Source: QHCE01 sp041743105 | Lineage (GTDB): Bacteria; Actinomycetota; Actinomycetes; Mycobacteriales; QHCE01 | Reading direction: 5' to 3' | DNA: 52,054 nt | Assembly: GCA_041743105.1 (NCBI GenBank) | Contig: JBGTNI010000038.1 | Location: 1 to 52,054, forward strand | Shown: positions 1 to 8,006 of the stretch, piece after piece | Position numbering within the stretch: position 1 is the stretch's first letter | Layout of the letters: each line of letters starts with the position of its first letter | Program-made: the position numbers and the translations under genes | The notes under the pieces: generated by a model | Told to the model about the DNA's origin: nothing | Seen by the model: only the letters and a program-made list of their open reading frames with translations | The model's database searches: none

Positions 1-4
1 ATTC

Positions 5-376
5 TTGATGGTTCGCGGCGTGGCGCGTATTCCCATCCTGGGTAGCGACGGCGGATGGTTCGTCGTGTCGCTACTGCTCTACTTGATTGGTGCGGTCATT
101 CTCGCGCTCGCCGCCACCGAGGTTATGCGTCTATTGCTGCTTGGCACTCCACGACCACGGACCTTCTTCGGCTGGATCGCGGGAGTAACGATCGTGGTGT
201 TGTTCCTGCTACCGCTGATCAGTAACCAGCCTCTCTCGGAGAGAATTGGGACCGCGTTCGTGAACCTCATCACTACGCTGGCTATCAGCATTCTGGTGAG
301 TATGAGTGCCGCGGCGGCCATGCGGCGAGCCAACCCGAACCCTCCGGTGGTAACGGTACCCTCAGACGGCAGCTAA
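5..376 (+). CDS. small membrane protein, DUF6069-like, probably 5'-truncated
   Basis: The sequence encodes about 120 residues with three hydrophobic segments (roughly residues 18-42, 58-74 and 85-105) and a short polar tail. The pattern of a conserved Leu-rich helix, an Arg-rich loop, a helix and a final helix resembles the small actinobacterial DUF6069 membrane proteins, which normally have one more N-terminal helix. The reading frame is open to the window edge, so the true start probably lies upstream; within the window a TTG at 5 or an ATG at 8 could serve. Its function is unknown. It is convergent with the GH5 remnant, whose stop codon at 377-379 directly abuts the end of this gene. The family assignment rests on hydropathy pattern only. 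Confidence 0.5.
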   Translation: MMVRGVARIPILGSDGGWFVVSLLLYLIGAVILALAATEVMRLLLLGTPRPRTFFGWIAGVTIVVLFLLPLISNQPLSERIGTAFVNLITTLAISILVSMSAAAAMRRANPNPPVVTVPSDGS

Positions 377-1027
377 TTAGCGAGCCCTAGAGGTTTCCCG
401 ACAGCGCGTGATACCGGGTCCCTGTTCTGCGCCCTGGACGTTGAGCAGCCGCGCTAGCACCAGGTCGTTACTACCGCGGAGCCAGCTCTCGTCGAGTACA
501 CCGTACGTTTCCGCCGAACCATGCTGTCGACTGTAGCCTTCCGATTGGGTACCGTTCAGCGGCCAGTAGGCCCAATCGGCGTCGGTTTCGTCGAGATAAC
601 GGGTGATCGATTCGGATTGGTCTCCACCAACTCATTGGACCAGGGCAACCGGAAGGAGTTGAAGCCGTGTCCACGCAACCAACGGGTGATTGAGGTCCAA
701 TGAGGCTTTCTCGAGACCACCCACGACGTGCTCGGGCGATTCACCCCCGAACCAGTTGGCGCTGGCGAGCTTGACGCGTGTGCCGGTCGAGTCGACAATC
801 CAGCGGTCTTGCGCTCGTAGCGGCATGGCCGGAAGCCGCAGTGGTTCGATGACTGTAGGCGGAATCCTACCTCCACCCGGCTGGAGAATAATGTCGTCCT
901 TGGGGGACTGCGCCCAGGCATGCGCCGGAAGTAGCACAGCAGCCGCGATTCCACCGGCGACAAAGCGGCTGAGAACGGATCTGATCAGAGCGGGGCGCTT
1001 TCGCAGTAGCCAGGACAACGCTGACAC
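377..1027 (-). pseudogene. glycoside hydrolase family 5 (endoglucanase-like) remnant with internal deletion
   Basis: The first part has a signal peptide (basic Arg/Lys region, hydrophobic core, AHAWAQ cleavage region) and then the typical GH5 N-terminal motifs ASANWFGGESPEH and, in a second frame, GHGFNSFRLPWSNEL. The sequence then jumps, in a third frame from about 620 downwards, to a GH5 C-terminal stretch (YLDETDADWAYWPLNGTQS followed by GSAETYGVLDESW) ending at a TAA at 377-379. The central barrel with the catalytic glutamates, usually some 250 residues, is missing. There is a frameshift near 700 and a deletion joint near 620-640. The two ends of one secreted cellulase-like gene are therefore preserved around a large deletion, and no active enzyme can be made. 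Confidence 0.8.
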
Positions 1028-1194
1028 AGGGAAGCGGGGATCATAGTGAACACAGGTATACCAGACCCCGGCGGATTTACAGTTGTGGAGTTCAGTAGCC
1101 CGTCCACGACCCAGTGTCGGTGGAGGCCGACAGCGCCGAGCGCCACGCGGACGCTGTCTTAGAGGGCGAGTAAGTGTTCGGCGCCAGTGGCGTT

Positions 1195-2184
1195 TCAGTA
1201 GCCTGCGGCCGAGTCCACTTCCCCTATCAGGGGTGCACCACTACCAAGGCACCGCACATTCTGGTGCACCCGCTCGGCAAGTTTGTCGACCGCGAAGTCC
1301 AATGAGTTGGCGCGGTGCGAGGTGATCGTGACGTTGTCCAAGGCCCACAGCGGATGCTGTTCCGGTAGCGGCTCGGGATCGGTGACATCTAACCCGGCGG
1401 CCGACAGGTGCCCGGTGTTTAACGCTTCGACCAGAGCATCTGTGTCGATGTGCTCACCGCGGGCCACGTTCACCACTATCGCCCCGGGTGGCAGTAATGC
1501 CAATTCACGCTCGCCGATGAGGTGGCGGGTCGGCGGTGTCAGCGGCAGCGCGAGCACCAGAACGTCGGTCTCGCCCAGCACGTCGGTCAGCTGCGCAACG
1601 GCGACGGTACGGTGCGCCCCGTCGAGCGGCTCAGCGCTACGGCGCACCACGGTGATAGAGGCGTCAAACGGCTTAAGCAGACTGATCAGCGTGGTGGCTA
1701 TGCCACCTGCACCCACTATGGTTACACGCTGTCGGAACAGGGAACGCGGTTCGACGAAATGCCAGGCGGCCCGGCGGGCCTGTTCGATGAGGTTGCGAAG
1801 GCAGGCCAGGATCAGCACCAAGGCATGCTCACCAACCTGCTCGCCGTAAGAAGCTTTGACACACGTAAACCGAACGTCGTACCTAGCCAGCTCCCCGACG
1901 AAGGTTTCTACCCCGGCCCAGGGAAGCTGCACCCACGAAATGTTCGGGTACTCATCCAACAACCGCACCAGCGGCGCCGACTCGCCGATGCTCAACCACA
2001 CCAGTCCGGTGGCCTGCGCCACCGGTACGAGTTCTCCCCCGGCGTTGCGGACTACCCCCGCCATCCGCCGTCCGATCGCGGGATCGCGTTCACCTAGACC
2101 TCGGGCAACCGCGATCCGAGGAGGATCGGGTGCAAGCGCGATCCTGGGTGCTTGTGCTGCGGTCAGGTTAGCTGAGTGGGGCAT
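1195..2184 (-). CDS. D-2-hydroxyacid dehydrogenase (NAD-binding)
   Basis: The 329-residue product has the D-isomer-specific 2-hydroxyacid dehydrogenase layout. A split substrate domain surrounds a Rossmann fold with the nucleotide-binding motif VGAGGIATTL near residue 155. It is followed by the catalytic-type Arg in NVARGE (about 238), the Glu in DPEPLP (about 269) and the His in TSHRAN (about 290). These enzymes reduce 2-keto acids or oxidise D-2-hydroxy acids in the cytoplasm; the substrate cannot be read from the sequence. It is the last gene of a minus-strand operon, starting 22 bases after the Nudix gene. The ATG at 2184 is the first in-frame start after the upstream stop and gives a normal family length. 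Confidence 0.88.
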   Translation of the reverse strand: MPHSANLTAAQAPRIALAPDPPRIAVARGLGERDPAIGRRMAGVVRNAGGELVPVAQATGLVWLSIGESAPLVRLLDEYPNISWVQLPWAGVETFVGELARYDVRFTCVKASYGEQVGEHALVLILACLRNLIEQARRAAWHFVEPRSLFRQRVTIVGAGGIATTLISLLKPFDASITVVRRSAEPLDGAHRTVAVAQLTDVLGETDVLVLALPLTPPTRHLIGERELALLPPGAIVVNVARGEHIDTDALVEALNTGHLSAAGLDVTDPEPLPEQHPLWALDNVTITSHRANSLDFAVDKLAERVHQNVRCLGSGAPLIGEVDSAAGY

Positions 2185-2206
2185 TCCACGATGGTAGAGC
2201 TCGCGG

Positions 2207-2887
2207 CTACCGACCGTCGCTCGTAGTGGGAACTAGTCCTTTGCTGTAGGCGATGCCGACAGCGGCAAGGGTGAAGCCGTCGCGGATCTGCCCAGCGGCC
2301 ACTTCGGAAAGCAGTTCGTTCCAGGTGAGCCAGCGCACCGCAGAGACCTCTGCGGTATCGGTTGGCGTCACCGGCATGCTGGAGTAACTGGCCGAAAACA
2401 CGCTGACGCTAGTGGCTAGCAGCCCGGAATTGGGTGTCATGGTCGCCAGGATCTCCACTCGATCGGGCTGTTCGCCCAGCTCCTCTTCCAGCTCCGCAAG
2501 AGCTGAACGCACTGGATCGTCGTCCTGCCCGAACCCACGCGGAATCCCCCATTCCCACCGTTGCAACGTGTAGCGGAATGTGCGTACCATCGCGACTCGG
2601 TTTCGGCAGGTCGCGAGCATCGCTACCCCAGGTCGACCCTGGGCTTCCACTACGCGCAGGTAATGGCCGGTACGGCCGCCGGGGAATCGCACATCGTCGT
2701 CGAAGACAGTGACGAAGTCGTTCTCGAACACCTGTCGAGCGGCTATCTGGGTAATACCGAGCTGCTCGTCATGACGTAGGTCCGAAGGCAACTCGTTTTC
2801 CAAGTCACAAGGCTGCGGTGTCGAGCTGCTTTCGTCCCGATTAGTAACACCATCAGTAAGCATCTCAGCAGGGCGTTGGTCGCTCAT
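2207..2887 (-). CDS. Nudix hydrolase-like protein with degenerate Nudix box
   Basis: The 226-residue protein resembles ADP-sugar-type Nudix proteins. A beta-rich region (VAMLATCRNRVAMVRTFRY) precedes the helix ALAELEEELGE and a WLTWNELL tail. The usual Nudix signature G-x5-E-x7-R-E-U-x-E-E-x-G-U is altered: the Arg before the first helix Glu is Ala, and the spacing of the upstream Gly and Glu is not canonical. Metal-dependent hydrolysis may therefore be weakened or redirected. The start is the ATG at 2887 because it overlaps the stop of the preceding gene in an ATGA, which indicates translational coupling; a longer frame extends to 2941 but runs inside the upstream gene. It belongs to the antiporter operon. 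Confidence 0.72.
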   Translation of the reverse strand: MSDQRPAEMLTDGVTNRDESSSTPQPCDLENELPSDLRHDEQLGITQIAARQVFENDFVTVFDDDVRFPGGRTGHYLRVVEAQGRPGVAMLATCRNRVAMVRTFRYTLQRWEWGIPRGFGQDDDPVRSALAELEEELGEQPDRVEILATMTPNSGLLATSVSVFSASYSSMPVTPTDTAEVSAVRWLTWNELLSEVAAGQIRDGFTLAAVGIAYSKGLVPTTSDGR

Positions 2888-4233
2888 CGCTCCATCATGC
2901 CCGGCAGCGAGGCGGTGCCACTGGCCACGGTCGCTTCCCACTGTGCGGCAGCCTTGCTGCGGGTCCTAGCGCCCCAGCGAGCTTGCCAGCGTCCAACGAC
3001 CGGGTGCGCCGCCATCAGCGACAACATGCCGGCAACCCCGGCGCCGATCGCAGCACCGAAGCCGCCGCCCACAGATTCGCCTAACCCGCCGGCGGCGATG
3101 CCGACCATAATGCTAGCGGCGGCGTGAGGCAGCGCAACTTTCAGCGCAAGACCGGCCCGGCGGTCTACTTCGTTGGCGCCCACGAACGTGGTGTGTTCGT
3201 CGAGCACATATTGCAGGCGACGCTGCGGACTGGCCATGTGATCGAAATCCGGCAGCAGCTCATCCAGTTTGCTCCACGTGAGCCAGACAGACCGGCGGGC
3301 ATCTCGTACCAGCGAGCTGAGCTGTCCGGCGCTCGAGGATTCGGGGTGACTCGCCGCAAGCGCTTCGGCCACCGCTTCGGTGGGGCAGAGCGTAAAAGCG
3401 CCGCTTGCGCCGAGCGAGTCCGCGACAATGCTGTTGTAGGCGCCATCGATGACGCCACGGATGTTCAACTCCATGCGAGCACGCTCGGGGTCGTAGGCGG
3501 AGCCAGTAACGGCATCGTCGCGTGCCAACTGCTCATCGAGTGCGGCATACCAAGTGGACCTGCGATCGCCACCGGCTGATTCGGTAAGCCGAGGATCGGC
3601 GAGGAGCGCGTTTATTAGCCGCAGAGTTTTCGGGTTGCCGGCCACAAGCGCGGTCAAGCTGGCTCTCACACGGCTTGCAAGACCCGATCCGGTCACCGGA
3701 GGTGTGCGTTCGATAGCTGAGCTTTGTCGAAGACTGAGATCGAACTCGATCAACCCCTCCAGCCGGGCCGCGATACGCCTGTCGGTCAGTTGCGTGATCT
3801 TCTCGGGTGCGTAGTCCAAACAGTGCAGCACGTATGCCCGGAGCTCCGGCTCCTTCAGCTCTGGCCAGGCAGAGAGTTTGAACTCCGGTTGTGCCAGGGC
3901 AGAGCAGAACGCGTTCAGCAAAGTGAACCGGTCCGCATGATGGGATCGCTGCCGCAACGCAGGAGTGTCGAGAATGCGCACCTGTAGCCGGTTGTTGCGC
4001 ACCAACCGCAGTAGCGCCCGGCAGTCGGGCGACGGCTGTGAAAGCTGATCCAGGAGCAAAGCGTTATCGAATGCCTGGGTCTGCGACAGCAGCGGCGTGG
4101 CGCCGCCGATGAGCATGTCGAGCATCAATACTCCGGTGGCGCTGACCGCACGAGTCGCATATACCTCCGCGGCGGTGTCGTGGCCAAAATATACGGTGTC
4201 AAGCGCGCTGTAGTAGTGAAGCTTGCTCTTCAC
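2884..4233 (-). CDS. unrecognised 449-residue protein with glycine-rich hydrophobic C-terminus
   Basis: I do not recognise this family. The first 70 residues (GVLMLDMLIGGATPLLSQTQAFD) look like a structured, partly hydrophobic domain, and the middle is helical and charged. Residues of about 385-425 form a Gly/Ala-rich hydrophobic stretch of glycine-zipper character (GIAAGGLGESVGGGFGAAIG). A Trp/Arg-rich basic tail follows. It could be membrane-associated. The start is the GTG at 4233, overlapping the antiporter stop (GTGA), and its own stop overlaps the Nudix start (ATGA), so the three genes are translationally coupled. A conserved accessory role to the antiporter is an inference from this tight coupling only. 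Confidence 0.75.
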   Translation of the reverse strand: MKSKLHYYSALDTVYFGHDTAAEVYATRAVSATGVLMLDMLIGGATPLLSQTQAFDNALLLDQLSQPSPDCRALLRLVRNNRLQVRILDTPALRQRSHHADRFTLLNAFCSALAQPEFKLSAWPELKEPELRAYVLHCLDYAPEKITQLTDRRIAARLEGLIEFDLSLRQSSAIERTPPVTGSGLASRVRASLTALVAGNPKTLRLINALLADPRLTESAGGDRRSTWYAALDEQLARDDAVTGSAYDPERARMELNIRGVIDGAYNSIVADSLGASGAFTLCPTEAVAEALAASHPESSSAGQLSSLVRDARRSVWLTWSKLDELLPDFDHMASPQRRLQYVLDEHTTFVGANEVDRRAGLALKVALPHAAASIMVGIAAGGLGESVGGGFGAAIGAGVAGMLSLMAAHPVVGRWQARWGARTRSKAAAQWEATVASGTASLPGMMER

Positions 4234-5477
4234 CCGACACTCTCCTGTGCGATCTTGCGATCGATACGCTGCATGACCGGTGTTGCGGCGATGCCATGAC
4301 CTACCACTGAGACAACTACGACGAATCCGACGATAGCCCAGAGTAGGTCCACGTCGGGAAAAGTTGCCGAGCTCGCGGCGTATGCCATGTAGTACAGCGA
4401 ACCGATCCCGCGGATCCCGAAGACCGCAATCACCCCACGTTCGCCTGGGCTTGCGCCACTGCGAGCCAACGAAAACCATGCCGTAACCGGGCGAACTAGC
4501 ACCAACAGTGCCAGCCCCAAGGCGGCAGCTTCCCACGTCAAGGGGGCCAGGAGCCCACCCACCACCGCCCCGCCGAGCAACACCAGCAGTAACACGGTGA
4601 GAAGACGTTCGATCTGTTCGGCGAAGTTGTGTAGTACATGCTGGTAGCGGTGGGTTCGCTCGGCGGCACGAATAGAACAGGCGCACAAGAAGACGGCCAG
4701 GAATCCATATCCGCCGGCGACTTCGGCCAGCCCGTAGGCGAGGAAGGTCGCAGCGAGTACGACAAAGCCTTCGGCATGTTTGGCCAACCTAAAGGTATCG
4801 CGGCGGGGACGAAAGAACAGCTTTCCGAGCGCCCATCCGGTGCCGATCCCCAGCGCGAGACCGACAGCAAGTTTGTAGGCCACGTCGATGCTGAGCCAGT
4901 GCAACAGCCACCCGGCAGGATGCGCGCCTGCGGCCGCCATCGCGATGGCGGCGTAGACGAACGGGAACGCCAGCGCATCGTTGAGACCAGCCTCGGATGT
5001 AAGCGCAAACCGGACTTCATCTTCGGAATTCTCATCCTCGCTGGGCTCGCCGACCTGCACATCCGAAGCAAGCACCGGGTCGGTGGGGGCCAGAACGGAA
5101 CCCAATAGTGCCGCCGCGGCCGGGACCAGGCCAAGCCACCACCAGCCCAGCAGCGCCGTGATGACGATCGTGATGGGCATGACCGCGAGCAACCGCCAGG
5201 TAGAAGACCATCGGCGCCACCCGATAGGGCGATCCAGTTTGAGTCCGGCGCCCATCAGCGCCACGATGACGCAGACTTCGGTGAGGTGCTCGGTGACTCC
5301 CGCATACCGCAGCGGATCGGGTACCGGTAGCTCGCTCGGAAGCGCGAACACCAGCATGCCCAAACCCAGGAAGGCGATGGGCAACGACAAGGGACGGCCC
5401 TCAAGTAGCCGTGGCAGCAAACCGGCCAGCAACGCCGCCATGCCGGCGAGGAGAAACGCTAGGTCAACAGGATCCAC
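4230..5477 (-). CDS. CPA-family cation/proton antiporter
   Basis: The 415-residue protein has about 12 hydrophobic segments. It carries hallmark motifs of cation:proton antiporters of the CPA1/NhaP type: LAPTDPVLASDVQVG near residue 130-145, with the conserved Asp in the transport path, and TSEAGLNDALAFP about 20 residues later. Between them lies an acidic Glu/Asp-rich loop. Members exchange Na+ or K+ for H+ across the cytoplasmic membrane and help keep cytoplasmic pH and ion balance. It is the first gene of the minus-strand operon and overlaps the following gene by 4 bases. The GTG at 5477 is taken as start because it leaves the first membrane segment intact. Confidence 0.88.
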   Translation of the reverse strand: MDPVDLAFLLAGMAALLAGLLPRLLEGRPLSLPIAFLGLGMLVFALPSELPVPDPLRYAGVTEHLTEVCVIVALMGAGLKLDRPIGWRRWSSTWRLLAVMPITIVITALLGWWWLGLVPAAAALLGSVLAPTDPVLASDVQVGEPSEDENSEDEVRFALTSEAGLNDALAFPFVYAAIAMAAAGAHPAGWLLHWLSIDVAYKLAVGLALGIGTGWALGKLFFRPRRDTFRLAKHAEGFVVLAATFLAYGLAEVAGGYGFLAVFLCACSIRAAERTHRYQHVLHNFAEQIERLLTVLLLVLLGGAVVGGLLAPLTWEAAALGLALLVLVRPVTAWFSLARSGASPGERGVIAVFGIRGIGSLYYMAYAASSATFPDVDLLWAIVGFVVVVSVVGHGIAATPVMQRIDRKIAQESVG

Positions 5478-5786
5478 CAGTGTTTTCCGAAGGTCGATGA
5501 GACAGAGACGATGCTAATACCCGGATCGATCACGCAATCACCGGAGCTGGCTGGACAGGACGTCACCTTCGACTCCTCCGGCAGTTTCACGAGCTCACGC
5601 TCTGACGTGGGTCCTCAGCAGCGAATACGTGAACATGCCACACTACGCGCTCAGCAGCGGTCGCCGACGCGTCTATCTCGAGCCGAATTGTTCGCCGTAG
5701 TTCTAGGCCCAGTCGCCCTTTGTCACGATGCGGGTCTCCCGACCGTCGCGCCAGTCGATGAAACAGCCGTCGCTCGACGATAAACA
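5478..5786. other. gene-free stretch upstream of the antiporter operon
   Basis: I see no convincing gene here. Short open frames exist on both strands, but none has a recognisable domain, a good ribosome binding site or consistent codon use. The segment lies between the antiporter start and a decayed transposase tail, and probably holds the operon promoter on the minus strand together with old degraded sequence. Confidence 0.5.
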
Positions 5787-6085
5787 TTAAGCCAGATGCT
5801 CACATTGTACTTGATTCTTAAGTGTTATTGTTCTGTCCGGAATATTTCTAAGGGCAAGTATTGTTAGGTTGTATTTGTCGAGTTTTTTGACGGCGCTTCG
5901 GTAACATGTGGAAAGTATTTTCCATGATTCTAGATGTGCGATAGCGCGTTCTACCGGTGCGCGAACTTTAGCGTGTTCTTGGTTAATATGTTTTCGATGT
6001 TGGATAGTTCGCGGAATTAGGGTTTTTGATGCGGAGGTGAGCTTTCACTCCTTGGTATCCTTTGTCGGCTATGACAATCATCTCC
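5787..6085 (-). pseudogene. DDE transposase C-terminal remnant (IS5-like)
   Basis: On the minus strand the sequence starts with MIVIADKGYQGVKAHLRI, the conserved block around the second catalytic Asp of IS5-type DDE transposases. After a frameshift near 6000-6010 it continues with INQEHAKVRAPVERAIAHL and ESWKILSTCYR, where the Glu of VERAIAHL corresponds to the third catalytic residue. It then runs to a TAA at 5787. The N-terminal two thirds of the gene and both ends of the element are missing. The stretch is clearly more AT-rich than its neighbours, which supports acquisition from elsewhere. Confidence 0.8.
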
Positions 6086-6184
6086 AACGGTGACTTCGAC
6101 ACCTACTGGCACGGCCACGTCAACCAAGAACACCGCCGCATCCACCACGCCCGATACCGCGACAACTACCAACTCGCAGCATGA
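6071..6184 (+). pseudogene. transposase C-terminal tail, ISKra4-like
   Basis: The plus-strand frame ending in a TGA at 6182-6184 reads ISNGDFDTYWHGHVNQEH and then HHARYRDNYQLAA. This matches the last 35 residues or so of ISKra4-type transposases, which end in a NGDFDxYWxxHxxxEHxRxHxxRY pattern. Only the tail remains. It abuts the IS5-like remnant of the other strand head to head at about 6075-6085, so one element probably inserted into, or recombined with, the other. The family name is from memory of the motif and is less certain than the call that this is a transposase tail. Confidence 0.6.
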
Positions 6185-6221
6185 TCGCGTCACTCCAGAA
6201 GCATCGCACCCATCGACGAAG

Positions 6222-6905
6222 TCAAGGGCTGGCTTCGTTCACCTTTTCGTCGACGTCTTGAACCAGCTGGAGGAAATCGTCCGAGCGGATGCCTCCACTG
6301 GATGATCTGAAGAGCAGTCTCACAATGTGTCTGTCGTACAGCCCTCGATACATCCAGACTGAGCAAAGTCCGGATGGCGAGCCGGCGGCGCACATCACCT
6401 CGGCGTCTTGAGCCTTCACCGATCGCGGATCCCACCGCGAGGGGCGCAATCCCGCCTCGGGTGTCTGGCCGTCAAAGTTCGGGTAGTTCTCGCCGGCCGC
6501 CTCGAAAGCCGAAACGGAACTGTAGGACGTGCGGGCCTCCTCGGGGCTGGAGTAGGTGCACACGAATTGCAGAACCTCAGGCTCCCGCCAGCGTTCACCT
6601 TGATCGTTCCAGATCCGAACGCGCTCCAGCCCGTTCGGATCGCACTGGTCAGAGCGTGGAGAGTCGGCGGAGTCGACCGTCATCTCCCACGCGATGGCTT
6701 GCTTTTCCGGTTGTTCGCCTGACGAACCAGCGAGCACTTCCCACGAGGCGGGCAGAGCGGGATTGCTCACGAGTAGCCGCTCGGCTTCGGCAGGGTGGTT
6801 GGACGCCGCACCAGGTCCCACCACCTGCTCACATCCCGTGATCGCTGGGATGAGGGCAAACGCAATCAGAAGGGCAAGTCGGCGAGATATCTGATCGATG
6901 GTAAT
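6222..6905 (-). CDS. putative lipoprotein, unusual ATT start
   Basis: The mature part (about 200 residues) is a soluble, Ser/Glu-rich domain with several Cys. I do not recognise the family. Upstream of the first GTG in frame the sequence still encodes a clear lipoprotein signal peptide: a twin-Arg basic start, the hydrophobic run LALLIAFALIPA and the lipobox ITGC. Between that signal and the in-frame TGA at 6912-6914 there is no ATG, GTG or TTG. The only plausible initiator is the ATT at 6905, which follows a Shine-Dalgarno-like AGGTGAGG at a spacing of about 4 bases. Either this gene uses a rare ATT start or its first codons have been damaged. It probably faces the outside of the cytoplasmic membrane. 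Confidence 0.6.
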   Translation of the reverse strand: MTIDQISRRLALLIAFALIPAITGCEQVVGPGAASNHPAEAERLLVSNPALPASWEVLAGSSGEQPEKQAIAWEMTVDSADSPRSDQCDPNGLERVRIWNDQGERWREPEVLQFVCTYSSPEEARTSYSSVSAFEAAGENYPNFDGQTPEAGLRPSRWDPRSVKAQDAEVMCAAGSPSGLCSVWMYRGLYDRHIVRLLFRSSSGGIRSDDFLQLVQDVDEKVNEASP

Positions 6906-6911
6906 GACACC

Positions 6912-7417
6912 TCACCTGCCGTTGTCCCACGGTTTGAGGAACCGCAGCTCGAGATCTTCCTTCATGGCTCGCTCGTAGTCGTCGACGTGATCGAGTATGG
7001 CACGCCGGATATCCTCGGGTTTGAGGTCTGGGTCGTGCTTCTTCAATAGCTGGACGCCGATGTCCACGCTGATCACGTCGGCCTGGTTATTCCGGCCGCA
7101 CCTGGCTCGTCGTCCGCTCCCGCCTGCAAGAAATCCCTTGGAAAGCCCACGGTTTTGCCCACGTAACCGAAATGTATGTGATTCGCGTCCGAGTCCCGAC
7201 CGTTGCGCCACCTCACGGCTAGGCCGCCATCCCATTGAGTGGGATCAGCGAGAACTCTTCCGTGTTGAATCACCCAGTCGTGGCTGCCTAGATCAACCCG
7301 CGGCGGCGCCGTTGACCAGCCAGCCGGGCGATATGGTGATCGGGACGGGCGTTCGCCGAGGTAGCCGCACACCGAGCTGGTCGCCGTCCATGTGAGCGCC
7401 ATGTTGGCTACATTCAC
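6912..7417 (-). pseudogene. frameshifted gene of unknown function
   Basis: Two overlapping minus-strand frames look like pieces of one protein. The first (7417 down to about 7090) contains GSHDWVIQHGRVLADPTQW and HIHFGYVGKTVGFPRDFLQ. The second continues from about 7095 with QADVISVDIGVQLLKKHDP and a charged helical tail to the TGA at 6912. A third frame further upstream (near 7300-7395) also looks coding. The simplest reading is a gene broken by one or two frameshifts near 7090 and 7300. I do not recognise the family. The stop lies 6 bases before the putative start of the lipoprotein, so the two may have formed an operon. Confidence 0.45.
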
Positions 7418-7454
7418 CCCGGATTAGAACTGCCGGGGGCATCGTTTGTACCGG

Positions 7455-7527
7455 TGGAGACGAGGGGAATCGAACCCCTAACCCCTGCCTTGCAAAGGCA
7501 GTGCTCTGCCAATTGAGCTACGTCCCC
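7455..7527 (-). tRNA. tRNA-Ala (TGC anticodon)
   Basis: On the minus strand the sequence folds as a standard 73-base cloverleaf: acceptor GGGGACG paired with CGTCTCC, a D arm with AGCTCAATTGGCAGAGC, the anticodon loop CTTTGCAA with TGC, and a T arm containing GGTTCGATTCC. The discriminator base is A. The terminal CCA is not encoded. Its place downstream of tRNA-Ile and gyrA is typical of actinobacteria. Confidence 0.96.
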
Positions 7528-7557
7528 TGATCAGGTGACTTAGGAGGCAGCGCCGTA

Positions 7558-7716
7558 CTACTGCGCTGTTACCGTGGTTGCTGCCGATGAGGAAAATTTG
7601 GGAGCTTTCATGGCTTCCTGCCATAGTTCTCGCTCTTCACGCGCCGCCCGCAGTTTCCGCGCCACCACGAGCGCGACCGTAGACACCGCCGCCAGTAACG
7701 CTAAGCGTTTCAACAT
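7558..7716 (-). CDS. DLW-39 family small protein
   Basis: This 52-residue protein is easily missed. It begins MLKRLALLAAVSTVALVVA, a single membrane-type helix, followed by a charged Arg/Glu-rich stretch with ERELWQEA, the position of the DLW-type motif, and a short polar tail. Small proteins of the actinobacterial DLW-39 family have this layout and sit in this place, beside the tRNA genes after gyrA. Their function is unknown. Here the gene lies between tRNA-Ile and tRNA-Ala on the same strand. The ATG at 7716 is the only sensible start. Confidence 0.75.
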   Translation of the reverse strand: MLKRLALLAAVSTVALVVARKLRAAREERELWQEAMKAPKFSSSAATTVTAQ

Positions 7717-7794
7717 TTACAATACCGCCTTCTGGCTGAGTGTTCGTACTTGATACTTACACAGCCTGTGACCGCAACCACAGCTAGGGGGAGT

Positions 7795-7818
7795 CTGAGG
7801 GTGGCAAAGCCCCCTCAG
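7795..7818. terminator. GC-rich hairpin between tRNA-Ile and the DLW-39 gene
   Basis: CTGAGGG at 7795-7801 pairs with CCCTCAG at 7812-7818 around a 10-base loop. It has no U-tract. Together with the stronger hairpin next to it, it may end or attenuate the transcript leaving tRNA-Ile. Confidence 0.4.
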
Positions 7819-7849
7819 GAGCGAGCCTCCGGCGAGCAGTAATAACGAG

Positions 7850-7886
7850 GCGGACTGTGCTTGCGGAGAGCACAAGCACAGTCCGC
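7850..7886 (-). terminator. strong hairpin just downstream of tRNA-Ile
   Basis: A perfect 14-base inverted repeat (GCGGACTGTGCTTG at 7850-7863 and its complement at 7873-7886) encloses a 9-base loop. It starts 13 bases after the 3' end of tRNA-Ile on the minus strand. The stem is long and GC-rich but has no T-run, as is common for actinobacterial terminators; it could also be a tRNA processing signal. Confidence 0.6.
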
Positions 7887-7898
7887 GCATCCAACTCG

Positions 7899-7972
7899 TG
7901 GGGCTAGATGGAATCGAACCAACGACCTCATCGTTATCAGCGATGCGCTCTAACCGACTGAGCTATAGCCCC
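7899..7972 (-). tRNA. tRNA-Ile (GAT anticodon)
   Basis: The minus strand gives a 74-base cloverleaf: acceptor GGGGCTA paired with TAGCCCC, a D arm with AGCTCAGTCGGTTAGAGC, the anticodon loop CTGATAA with GAT, and a T arm with GGTTCGATTCC. The discriminator is A and CCA is not encoded. It lies 34 bases downstream of the DUF3566 gene, as in mycobacteria. Confidence 0.97.
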
Positions 7973-8006
7973 ATATGCGAGGCATAGGTTACCCCATCGG
8001 CCGAGA

